The notes under the pieces were generated by a model that saw nothing but the letters and a program-made list of their open reading frames with translations, had not been told where the DNA came from and did no database searches. Positions 20,131-33,100 of a DNA stretch of 64,000 bases are shown piece after piece. The DNA is taken from positions 31,230,984-31,294,983 of the forward strand of contig JAFMSR010000009.1 in NCBI GenBank assembly GCA_022818135.1. Direction: 5' to 3'. Made by a program: the position numbers and the translations under genes. Every line of letters starts with the position of its first letter. The stretch's first letter is position 1. The DNA comes from Saxidomus purpurata. Taxonomy: Eukaryota; Mollusca; Bivalvia; Venerida; Veneridae.

Positions 20131-22394
20131 TCGTTTCATCTGATATGGCACTTGCCAAGACACAAAATGAATAAAGTTAAACTGTTACAAGATTAAATGA
20201 CTACCTGTGACACGATGGAGTAAATGTAAATAATTATAAGAATCGTTGACAGAAGTATACTTTAGTCTTTTCAAATTGTTTGTCAATGCGTTAAAGTATT
20301 AGGTAAGCTCAGGAAAAGGGAATAAAAAGTAAGATAAGATATTGCATGTACTCGTATTTACTAGTATTTAGAGCGGACAAAACTGCTTTTGATTCAACTG
20401 TGTTACTAGTGTCGAGTTGTCTTTTTACTGGAGCAATAATTCGTCCCAGCTTTTTCTTTGTAAGAAAATCAAATTGAAATTTTATCACTATGCACAAATA
20501 AATGTCGTGATAGATTTTAAACTTTCATAAACTTAAAATTTAGTCAGGTTTATTTAATATTATAGCGTACGGCGGCTTCTTCGTATCAAATACAGTAATT
20601 TAATCCTGATGTTTGTTTGAGGTTTTATCTTCATGCAGATTAATATCTAAAACCATACCAACCTTTTGAAACCCACATTGTGCAGACTGCATATTAGATT
20701 ACAATGTTATGTCTGCAAAAAAGGTTCATAAAGCATACATTTATTGTCGGCAATTGTCAAAATGTGCACAAATAGCAAAAAACAAAAAAAAAAAACAAAA
20801 ACAACAACCGTAACATCACCTTTATGACAGGTGAGATCTACCCGGACGTAAGGACTCTGAAAACAAATTCTTTGTATAAAATAAGCGTCACAATTTGAAA
20901 GTGACATACGCATGTGTGTTTGTGTGACATTACACCAGTCTATGATTTAAAATGTAAGACTATTTCCCGTGAAAATGTGTCAAGATTATGCACAAATTCT
21001 ATTTTTTTCACAGGTGTTACATCTGCCTGTTTAAGTTGAGTTAAAACAAGTGTCAAAATAATAAGTCAATTTGCTACAATACATATCTAACTTTAACCAA
21101 ATGCAGTCCTTTTAATTTACTCAATTTACACGCGTCATGGATAAATGGTACCGAGACTCGTTAAAGAGCTATTATTTAAATCGGTACAATCATCGTTCAA
21201 ACATTTCCTTTTTATATTATTATGCCATCCTGGTTTAAAGCAACAAGACGTGCACAATCACCACGATTTAAATACGATATAATTCGACAACTTCCGTGAA
21301 AAATTTGGACGCACCCGATTGTAAAGGTAAGTGAAATCCTACAAATATTTTCTTTATTTTACACCAATTTGTAGTTGATATAATTCCTTTGCCAATACAA
21401 TGTATCACTGAAGCAAAAACAATCTTTTAAATGATATTCTTTATATGGGTCAAATTATTGAGACAAATGACCCAACAAATTGACTAAAAGTCATGCAAGC
21501 CTTAACATTTCATACGGAAAATGCAGTGGTACTTTTTTGAATTAAAAAAGGTAGGCGAAAGACCAAACTAATCTTTGTAAAATTTACACTATTATCAAGA
21601 GAAAAAATAATATTTATTTGTCTGACCGAAGCAAAACCGATTAATTTAACGTGTTTTGATTTATAAGGATTAAACCGATATAATTACCCTTCTTTGTTTA
21701 ATGTGTAAAAAACACGTCCAATCGATAATCGGGAAAAAAATTAAGTTCCATATGTTTAATATCAACATATCAAAGCATATTTGGATTCACCAATATACAA
21801 TTCTTCACAGTAGTATAAGTAATCCAAGAATGTCATAATACCCAATCTATTTGATGACTTCAAATTTGAAAACTACAATACACGAATTGCTACGATATAA
21901 CAACTGTTTATACATACTCATCAACGGAAAAGGAAGTTACACAGTCGTAAGCAGTCAAGAAAGAGATGCTTAAAACATTATACAAAAATTGCAAATTGAA
22001 ATTTATCAGTATAAGTCGACTACATAATTGAGGTGACCGCTAACTTACATTCAACATTATTATTATAGCAAGCAGAACACCGTATTGTTTTTTGAATTAC
22101 CCAGACATAGATTATAGATTCATTTTGCAACAAAGTTGAAATTATGAAGAAGTTTATCGTACTTGTCCACCGATTGACTTTACCGTTTGAAATATTACTT
22201 TGAAAGTTGGAAAACTTGTGTATTATTATGATACCTATCTGTAAGAAACTGTCATGCACATATATCAGTTACCACTTAAAGTATTAATTTGAAACTTTGA
22301 TGTAGTGTTGTGTTCAAGGGTCACACTAAGGGTTCAAAAGTTTTTAGACAAGGTGTTCTAAACCATTTGATAGATTTTCATGAAACTGGTAGGT

Positions 22395-22990
22395 CTTTGG
22401 AATGAAGACTCGGAAGTTTAGGACTTTGAAATAAGGACTCGGAAGTTTAGGTCTTTGCAATGAAAGACGTGTGTTATTTTAGGTCTTTGGAATGGCAGAA
22501 ACTAGCCATTTTGATCAGCTCGTGACGAGCTATTGCGACCGACTGATGTCCGTTGTCCGTCGTCAACAATAGCTTGACACGACATCCCTATAATAAGTAG
22601 GCTAATTTCAACCAAACTTCACAAGATAGTTCCCTGGATAGTCCTTAACAAAAAATCACGTACAGTTGCGCTCAACTGTATATAATGGCTGTCAGAACTG
22701 AACAAAGGAAAACCTTTAAACGGCATCGCCTCCTTAACCAGTGGGTAAATTTCAGCAAAGGTTTGTTTCCTGGATAGCCCTCTACTAAAACTGCTCAAAC
22801 GGCTCTGCTTGACTGCACATAATGGCTGCCAGATCTAAAACAGTAAAACCTGTAAGTAACATCTCCTTAACAACTGGACCAATTTCAGCCAAACTTGTTC
22901 CTTGGCTGGTCCTCTGTCGGCTCAACTATGCTGCACAAAATGGCTGCCTGAGCTAAAAATGTTGAATCATTAGATGGCAGATAACTTAAC
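22395..22990. repeat. Short 31-bp repeats followed by a diverged repeat of about 160 bp
   Basis: AGGTCTTTGGAATGAAGACT followed by CGGAAGTTT recurs three times with changes (22395-22490). From 22510 a unit containing CAATTTCAGCCAAACTT, CCTGGATAG and CATAATGGCTGCCAGA recurs about three times to 22990. Both are noncoding. Confidence 0.6.
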
Positions 22991-23499
22991 AGGATGCATT
23001 TTGTGAAGTCACAAAGATCTGACATGTAAACATGTTTAAAAACATTACTTTATTTTATGCAAATGATAATGTACACGGTGAAAGAAACATCAGTGAATAC
23101 AAAGAAAGGCAAAGGGAACCAATGACATCAAACAAAACTAAAATATAGCAAATTGAAACAATAGAAAAACAAAGTATAACAATAACCATTAGCAGCACAC
23201 AAACAGAAAATATACACTCCAAGAAAACCCCTCCATAGAGACCTATTAAGCTTTATAAATTTTCTAACTTATACATGTATGTCATCAAAACCAGTTCTGT
23301 TTTCAAAATATACATGTAAAACAAAACAAAAAGTACGACAAATGGGACAACACAATTTGATATAAAGGCAATCTAAAACTACTATCTTTAATTTATTAAC
23401 TAATATTTCTAGTAAAGAGTTACATGTACATGTAATTCCAAATCTTGTAATTCCAAGAAATGAATTCTTTCCGAAATACAAGGTGTGAAAAAAAAACAC

Positions 23500-23505
23500 T
23501 TTATT
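23500..23505 (-). terminator. Candidate polyadenylation signal of gene B
   Basis: AATAAA on the minus strand (TTTATT on the plus), 200 bp past the stop of gene B. Copies A and C have a degraded version at the matching place (ACTTTATGAAC on the plus strand). Confidence 0.45.
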
Positions 23506-23704
23506 TTCAAATTTTACTGGCCTTAGCGGCATGTTTTGCATGAAAATATTCGGTTTACATACTCGGTGGGTATATATTTGGTGAAAAATCATTTTTGATT
23601 ATCATATTAAGTGTCTAGCAAAATGAAATATATCAGTATCACTAGTATTATACATGTATGCTTATGACTGTCGGTTATATGAAACGTCTTGCTATTTATT
23701 ATTC

Positions 23705-24123
23705 TCATTCATCAGGAATAACCAAGACTCCAGTAAAGGATGTAGAATAGCTATTATAAAAGTGGCTTGGAACACCATATACATATACATAATCGTTTTT
23801 GTTTAAGTGGATGTTTCCAGCTACACTCAGAGAGTAACTTCCGTAATCCGCGTGGTCATCATGTGTATCATCAGGATCAGAGTGCAGCTGAAGTTTAGCT
23901 GAACTATTTACTGATAAAAGAGCATCGATACGGTCAATGTCTACTCGTTTTTTTGTCAGAGTTACGGCGAAATTATAAATTCCGGGAATTTTACAGGTGA
24001 ATCTGCCTGTGCTGGTGTTGTAGCCTCCTCCAATGTTCAAGTATGTATACGGAAATTTAATGGCAGCTCTTGATGTCTCATTAGTACTTTTAGTACCGTA
24101 TGCTGTGAACGCTACCTTGTGAT
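23705..24123 (-). CDS. Gene B exon 6: C1q domain and stop
   Basis: The acceptor is CTATTTTACAG. It encodes about 138 residues from DHKVAFTAYG to TGVLVIPDE. The signature FPYTYLNIGGGYNTSTGRF and CKIPGIYNF fits the C1q pattern. It is two residues longer than A and C in the loop after AYG and lacks their extra cysteine there. Confidence 0.93.
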
Positions 24124-27100
24124 CTGTAAAATAGATGTTAGAACTGTTACAGCAATATGTATACAATCCAGTTTACACTATAATGTATGTAACCCGTGTT
24201 GCTATTGGGTTTTTTAAAACGCTGCATCTCTCTGTTTTACTACAACGTATTAGGTTAAAAAGCATATTCAACTTAGCAAACTGACTAAAAATACATTAAA
24301 GCTCGTACCCTATTCGGATTTCAAAGTGAAGCTTGAGGGTAATCTAGCTTTTGTTGGCTTATTTAACAAATTTGTTTGTAAAGGTCAGCTGAAATCTGAC
24401 AGTACGCCCAGGCTTCACATAAAATGCCACATATATGTAATATGTCTGCATCATGTTTTTGTTTTACAAAGTAAAACATATTAATAAATTTATCCGTATA
24501 TTTACCAGGACATGCTTGCGGATTGCATGACATCACTTGTTCTGGGCTACCGTCACAATACCTCCCAAGCATGGATGGTCTTGGATCTGTACATGTTCGT
24601 AAGCGACTTCGAACTCCTCCATTGCAACTGTCACTGCATGATCCCCAGCTGCCCCAGCTCGACCAGTCACCGTCTTTATAGTAACCAAATTAAACACGGT
24701 AAATAATTGTTATTACTTATTTGATAAAATAAGTATCTTCTTTTGATGTGCTCATTTGAATGTATGATTTCAAGGAAATCTGATCAGTAGCCTGACCCTT
24801 TTGCAAAAATACCTATTTACAAATAAACTCATTCAAGTTGCAGTGTTGGTTAAGAAATCCAACTGTTTTTCTGTCAGCTAGTGACACCTAGAGTCTGGTT
24901 TTGAGGTCTGAAGGTTTGGGTTACAAATAGGTCTAGTAGGTTATTATTTCATTTCACGTCAGTGGATTCAGATATCCCTTAAGGTGACCCAGTAGTCTAC
25001 CGTATAAATAGGTTGAGAGATGTATCTATTAACATGCATACGAAACACGAATCATAACGATATGTATATATAATTAGGGATCTATCATTATTTGGACTAA
25101 CTCGGGAATCACTCTTTCAGGACAGCGTCCCAAACCACTTGACTTAGGAGCTAGATGAATCCTACTTTCCACACTGTATAGGTATATAGGTCACTTACAT
25201 CTAAGATCTCATTGGTCAACGCGAGTTACCTACTTTTGGCATCCAATCGGATTAATCTATTATTTGGTTATGCTGCATTAGTTAATATCTCCAACTTACG
25301 GCAATAAAATTATATTAGTTATTATTATATTATATATTAATAAAATTATATTAGTTAAAAGGCATGTTGGGAGAGCATGCCGGAGTCTCATCATTCATCC
25401 CTATAGCAACTTGAGATGGACTTTATAAAACCATGAAACGAAACGCAACAACCGCGATCGTCTTTAAAAGATAATTACATGTACTTGAAAGTTATTAAAA
25501 CGTTTACCTGAACATGCTTGCTTATTACATGGTATCACCTGTTCTGGGCTACCGTTACAAAACCTCCCAAGCAAGGATGGTGTTGGATTTGTACATGTTC
25601 GTAAGCGAGTTCGAACTCCTCCATCGCAACTGTCACTGCATGATCCCCAGCTACCCCATCTCGACCAATCACCGTCTGAAAAGTTTAATCAATTAAGAAA
25701 CAATACAGGTTTGCACAACATAATTCAATTTGCACGTCAGGGACTTTTTTGTAGACCTAAGAGACTATAGATTGCTCTTGTATATCTTTGATTGACATAG
25801 ATTGTTCTAATATAATCAATTGGCTTTGACATTTTGCTAATCTGTTCTTAAAGGTTACACATCCCTAAACATTTTACAAGCAAACAGTGTGACAGGTATT
25901 TCAAAAAGCACATGGATAAATAAACTGTTAACGAGCAAAGGGCATCAGCCAAATATTTGATTTTCGTGATTGTGAAAAGGAAAGCATAACACTATCAACG
26001 GTATCAAGTGGTTTCACCCCCTAGTCGTTTCACCCCTAGTCATTTCACCCCCTATTGTAATATACTGATTAAGTATGTGTGAAAGGTACTATTGTTATAT
26101 TGATTGATTTGTTTGCCTGATAGGTCTTTTTCAACCACAGAATAATCAAATATAACCACATATCTAATCAGTATATCTCTTTGAAGAAAAAAATACAGTC
26201 ATGTTATGCTATATAACAAACTATTTACTAGCTGATGAGAAATACTCACTTTGGCACCTGAATAAAATACTGCAAAAATAAAGAAAGCCAAATTTCCAAA
26301 TGGTACTTCAAATATTTGATTTAAATACATCACATGACAGTGTCTTTTAACGTCAGTAACTGAATGTTAACTATTAGATTATGAACACTTAGTAACTAAG
26401 AGATGACCTCATTTTGTTAACGGTAAGTATAAAACTTATAAACCAAATAGAAAACCTTTACATTAACATCTAGATATGCAAATACGATATTTTATTTGAT
26501 TGATTTAAGTATTGAACAGGATTCATTTTTAATTAAAACAATAAAAAAGATCATATTTATTTTGGGGGGTGAATCATCTAGGGTTTTGGGAGGTGAAATG
26601 ACTAGGGGTGAAATGACTAGGGGCTGAAACCACTGGTATTCCTATCAACTGCTACGATATAACAAGTGCTGTCATGCCAAGGTAAATATATTAATTGTCT
26701 GTTTTGTTGAGAACGGTTCGAGTAATTATCGCTATGGACTGTTTAATACTAGAGTCTGGGTTTCTTTCCTGAAGTTAAAGCTGTTTCTCTTCCTTCTGAC
26801 TGACAAAACTTTCATTTTTACCGAAACTAACGACAACAATGCAACAGCCTCTGTTGTATTTGAAATAAGCTGAAACTGAGGCATTAATTATAGAATGCAG
26901 ATATTCACTGTTTTGCGTTGTTCTTTTGCATGAATCCTTTTGATAAAAGGCAATAATAACTCTCACATTGTACTGCATTTTCCATCAACAATATATATAC
27001 GGAATATTATAACAGTCGATTGATCTGCGGCGTCGTATCTTTTGAGTTGGCTGTGTAGTTCCGGATCACACGAGATGCGGAGCCTCGAGTGTGATCCTGA

Positions 27101-30100
27101 TCTATGCAGCCAACGAGAAAGATACACACGCAGATCAACCGACTGTTATAATATACCTTTTATTATATACCTTTTACCGAATATCATATGTTAACTTTTA
27201 TATAAACGTTAATTTGTGTCATTAATGGCAAAAATCAACATAACGCGCTATTTCGTGTCACGTTTTATATGACGTCGATGACGTCACTTCCTTCTTCCGT
27301 GTATAAACAAACAACATTAATAAAAAGTAAATGCAAAATGTAAATCATCTTTCTGGTTTATTTAATGCGAAAAAGACGTTGAATTCATTTGTCTTCAAAT
27401 GTGACATTACACAAATGTGACGACAATGAAACTACACTTATTTTACTGCATCAATGTGGATCTATTTTTCAACTTTTAGCGTAGGAATATGATATGAATA
27501 TGCATTTGTGTACAACTTACACGGTGGACAGATAAGATACGGCTAAATCCATCTGATACGGAAAATTTGATACGGGATGTTGTATTTTACTGCACAAATA
27601 CTAAAGAAAATTCAGATAAACATTAGTAGGTATATAATAAAGCTTTATATCAAAACTAACGCCATAAAAAAATATCTTAAAAGCTTACCTGAGCATCTAG
27701 CGGGAATACAAATTCTGTGATCTCTACTTTCACCATAGCATTGATTGCCATTACGACTAGGGTAAGGTCTAGAACAGGTGCGATCCCGCCACTCCATACC
27801 AATGCCACAGGACACCGTGCAAGAACCCCATGGCGACCACCGACCCCAACTGCCATGAACTGTAAGACAGTAATCACGTCTCTATTAATACAGTTTCGTA
27901 ATACTTACATGTATATAATGTATATAACATATGGCTTTTAAGTTTTTTTTTATAATCATTGCTTTGATTATTTTGATATTTACACCATTCACACCTAGTC
28001 CGAAATGATATGACACGAGAGGGCCATGATGGCCCTATATCGCTCACCTAGTATCATTGCACTTTAGAGCAAGAAAGTAGGTAAAAAGGTCATAATCAAG
28101 ATCGGTCATAGTAATTTTGAAATTAGTTTGTAGAAATGCACAATTAGTTCAAATGTCAAGGTCAAAGTTGAAATATGCCTGCAAAACTATCCGAGTAGTT
28201 CAATTTTCACTGCTGTAGCTTCAAAAACAAGATAGTAGGTAAGTAGGTCAAGATCATGGTCAGCAAATGCCAAAATTAAAATCAATATGTAAAACTGTAT
28301 ACATGGTCTAAATTTCATTGATCGAGCTTCAAGAAGAGAATGTATGTCATTAGGTTAAGGTCAAGGTCAATTATGGTTAACGTTGAAATCTGCATACAAA
28401 ACTATCCTTATAGTTTAAATTTTATTGTTGTAGCTGCAAAACAAGAATTTCAAAGTAGGTTAGTAGGTCAAGATCATAGTCAGCAAATGCAAGAACTGAA
28501 ATCTACATGCAAAACTGTATATATGGTCCAAATTTCTTTAATAAAGTTTCAAAGACAGAAAATAGGTCAAGGTGGAAATATGCATGCAAAAATATCCAAA
28601 ATATTCATATACAATTTATATTTCAGATTTGTCATTTGTTTTGATGAAACTTGATCAGTAAATGGTCTTACATATACATGATTTCAATAGAAATTGGACC
28701 ATAATGAATAATTCTACAATACTGTATCAATTTTATAGGAAAATATTCGTTTACACTTTTTAAGTCATATTTTGCCTTTAAGAGACTTTGTAACAAAATG
28801 GTATTTAATGTGAACAAGTCGTGATCTTTACAGAAAGGTCGCCATGTTTGGTGAAATTTACAGCACTACATTAGATGACAGTAAAACCGTGTTGATAAGA
28901 TTCATTGTTGATTAATCATTTGTCATTTAGATAATTGGTATTCGATTTAGTGATATGGGTCTACCATTATCCGCTTGTTGAAATTATGTACATGATTTAA
29001 CTATAATGTATCAGAGTAGAAAGTATCAATATTTTTGTCAGAATAGTTATTATACGTTCAGGTCAGATGATATTTCGTAAGGATTTGTCTCTTTTAAGTA
29101 TTTACATGTACAGTGTAGATTACTTTGCCAAATATGTGCCTGTTACTTTGAAAGCATCAGCAAAGTCAACAACCGCTATTTTCACAATGTTTTGTGTCAA
29201 TTGACTTTCAAGAGCAGTCAATCCCCCAATTAGAAGATGTTAGATAAATGCAAAATCTAATTCTTGGTTGGCGACATCAATGTTTGACCAGGGTGACCAC
29301 TGAACCCAGTTGCCGACAACTAAATATCGGAAACATGTCATGCAATGTGACGGCACGATAACAAAGCTGAAAAGGATGCAATTTCGATTCTAACATGACC
29401 AGATATTACAAAAGGTGAATAGACGCAAGGCGTTTGTTTTCTTCGCGGATATTTCTTAAACGTCATGCATATTGGTTTGCGTGTTGTTTATGGCATAGTA
29501 AAATACAATTTTTAGCTCGACTATGCGAAGAATAAGGAGGGCTATTACAGTCACGTTTGTCAACATTGCAGCTTTGGTTAAAGTTGTGAATACGAGAGGT
29601 AGTTGTAGTTGGTTTTTATACATGCGTGACTTTGCCGACCTGAAAATAACACTCGCTCAGTGAAAAATATCTCGATCTTTTACCGAAAATAAAGTAGTAG
29701 TAATAATAATGATAATAATACTTTTTTTAACGAAGGTGACTGGATAAGCCAACGGGATTTTCTTACTCGATGCCTTTAAACATATACATATTCAAACATG
29801 CAAAATTAAAGACACGTAAAACAACAGCACAATATATATTAAAATGAAACATGAGCAAGCTTACCCGAGTTAAATATTTACTGTATAATAATATGAAATT
29901 TGTAATGTTTTGCTGAGTAGATAGTTTCTGTATTTTGTACGGCAGATATATAAGCTCTTAGCATTTCGAATTTCAACAGGGATTGAGTACATATCATCTT
30001 TCATTTCAATTTTGTTAAAGCATACTCACCAGAACAACCGTCATTTTTACACTGTTTTGTATCAACTGACTTTCCAGAACAGTCAGCCCCTCCATTGGAA

Positions 30101-33100
30101 GGTGCTGGATTAATGCAAAACCTCATTCTTGTTTGTTTTCCGTAATTACATGTGACATCGCAATTTGACCAGGGTGACCATTGTATCCAGTTTCCGTCAA
30201 CTAAATATAGAGAAACGATGCAGGTATGACTATGACAGCACAAAAGCAGTGAAAAGCAGCAATAAATGATAGTGACCAAGTATTTGAGAAACACATTTAG
30301 TTATTACTTCTTTGGCAATATGAAACGAAGATAGTTTCATATATATGTATGCCTTAGGAATCTTGAACTGCATGAAATGGGGGATATTTGTTGGTTTCGG
30401 TGTTATATCACGTTATATTTCACCAAGTATGCACTAAAAGTGAGATTTTCACGAGACGCGCAATTACGAGTGAAAATAACTTTTGAAATTCACGAGTGAA
30501 ATGAACGTGATAATACATCGATACCAACAATTTTGTTACGTTACGCTCGGTATGCTTTTTGATGTCAGTCCGGGTTAACGACTTATATATTTTAATTGTT
30601 TTGAAACCTCCCAGTTTTAATACGATCCGCTTATAGCCGATTCATTTTTTTCTTTGGTAGGTTTTGTAAACATATACAATGTACATGCAGTCATTCTGAT
30701 ACATTGTAATGGGGAAAACTAGTTTCCATGCCACATCGGCCAAAATCTTGTTTGCACACAAATCAAATAATGCGTCAGTAGTTTACTTTTCATGTAGGTT
30801 TCTGGTATCATTTAAGGTATATTCTATCCCTTTAACTCATAATTTATTCGTCGTCGTCCAGAAGGCGGCGACATGTTTTTAGTATGCAAAATAGTTTTGA
30901 GCCATGTACGTGAGTCTATGAATAGCTTCGTGAAAACTTAAATTCAAACACGCAATTGTTTTACATTCGGGACCTCTATGGCATGTAAACAAACTTCAAG
31001 AACAGATCTATAAATTAAAACCATGTCCGCAAACTAAACTCCTAAATAAATACAGTGAAATAGAAAAAAAAATTAACAAGATGAAAATCACACTAAATAG
31101 ATGTAAATTAGTGCTTACAACTGAATAAATCCAATAGAACAGGTTTTATATTTTATAATAATATATTTAATTCATATTAGTAATACAATGTTTTGATAAT
31201 GAATACAATAAATCATTCAAAGAAAAAAAGAGACATATGAATTTCGTTTTAAAAAATCCATTCTATCTGAAAATAAAGTAGTTAATATTAGTATTGCATT
31301 ATATAAATATCGGTAGCGAAGCAACACCTGTCTGACTGGTCGGATATGTTTAAAATGCGGCCCACATGCGGTCTTATTGTAGTCCTATAAAGGAAAACGC
31401 AGCATAGTGGTAATGTTTTAAAGGGAACCGAAAGTCAAAAAAAAATTTATTCCCATGTTGTAGTCCGTACAATTTAATACAGAATCGCTTATTTGCAATC
31501 AAAATTAATGCGATATTAATTTTGATATACTTGATTTAAAACGTCAATTTTTAGCCGGTCGGTCGCTCAATGTAATCCGCCATATTTGCTTTATAGAGTC
31601 ACGTGACCCACTATGTGTGACGTCACACTGCGCTGATCAGTTTCGGAGACCAGCGACCGCTACCTTTTTCTTTTGATTGCTGATAGTATATAATTGAAAT
31701 TTTCAGTTGATCCATAACAAAAAAAACTGTTATTATCTATTACGAGCTTCTTTACCATTGATGGCCTTTCACAGTTTTCACGACAAATTCCTTTCGATCC
31801 TACATAATTAGATTTTTTAAGGACCGATAATTGCAGCGCAATTTTCACCTGTTACTTATAAACAAATGAGACAAAGTGCGAAGATTAATTTCAATTTACG
31901 TCAAAAGTATTTGTGCAGCATTTGCAAGTAAAACACATATTTTATAATTGATGATCACGGACTTGTACCGTATAATTTTGAACCCGAGTACATGGAGTAA
32001 GAACTGCACTCTGTAGAGGAATTTATGCAATCTAAATACACACCAGATCCCTCTTTGTTACATGGGGACAAAATATAGATGATCGTGTTAAAATCATTTA
32101 TATATTATCGCTTCATATTGATATTGATTGTTCTCTTTTTTTTCAAGTTGTACCAAGTCAATTTTGATACATGTGATGCAATAAATTTACATGTGGTTAT
32201 ATCTTGTTTGTGTTTTCTGCACGTGCTAAAAGTGCCCCTAGAATGCACCAGATGCAATGTTAGATTTCATTTTTTCCGGGGAACCCCCTAGCACAACTGT
32301 GCGTATACTTCATTTTTATCCGGGTACGCCATTTCATAGAAAAACGTTTCATCAGAGTACAGAATTTTTGTCATCAACAGCAAAAATGGTATATTTTCTG
32401 AACATTTGTAGGGATGCTGGAAACTTTCATTTGCTGAAATGTTTTATTTACTAAGGCATATTTATGTTAGATGACTAAATAATATTTTTATGCAAACTTG
32501 ATCATACATTATAAATGTTACTCGAAGGTTAGTGACAAATAATGTATATGTATAAACTTTATATCGGCCTTTCATTCATTAAATATATGGTTAGTTTTAA
32601 TCACAGTGATAAATTCATATGTAAATTACCTCGATCGTGCACATCCAAAAATGTTGCATAATTTAAATTGAGCACTCTGCATTTTGTTGTGTAATTATCA
32701 AATGCAATTGACCAGTGTGCAATATGCAATAATGTGTGACCAGTTAGATTGTTGACAGGGGGTCGCCAATTAACAACAAATCATATCGCATCTTTTGTTG
32801 TGAAATATGCCCTTGGGCTATATCCAAACAAATTCCTTCAATGGTTAGAACCACGCTAATTATTTTCCATGGCAACGTTGTCAAAATGAGATATTGTTTG
32901 TGTTTTGATTTTATTGAAAGCGAAAATTTAATTTTAAGGAATTTAAAGAAGATCAGCTTTCAGTGTTCCGCAACATGTAAGTATCTTCTATATTATCTTT
33001 TGCACATTTTCTGTAACAACATGATTTTTGGAAACTATTTTGAATATAAATGCCAGCCCTTTATATAGACTAGAATCTAGATCTAAAAAAACAAATCTGT

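Larger units (their letters stand above)
18700..23400. other. Intergenic stretch between genes A and B, no gene seen
   Basis: No open frame here resembles a known protein, and none is convincing by length. The sequence is AT-rich. Recognisable parts are the tandem repeats at 19745-20130 and 22395-22990, listed separately. The rest, including 20200-22300, shows nothing I can assign. Confidence 0.6.

Noticed and set aside
27717..27941. Plus-strand 74-codon frame opposite gene B exon 3
   Set aside because: Antisense shadow of the TSP1 exon.
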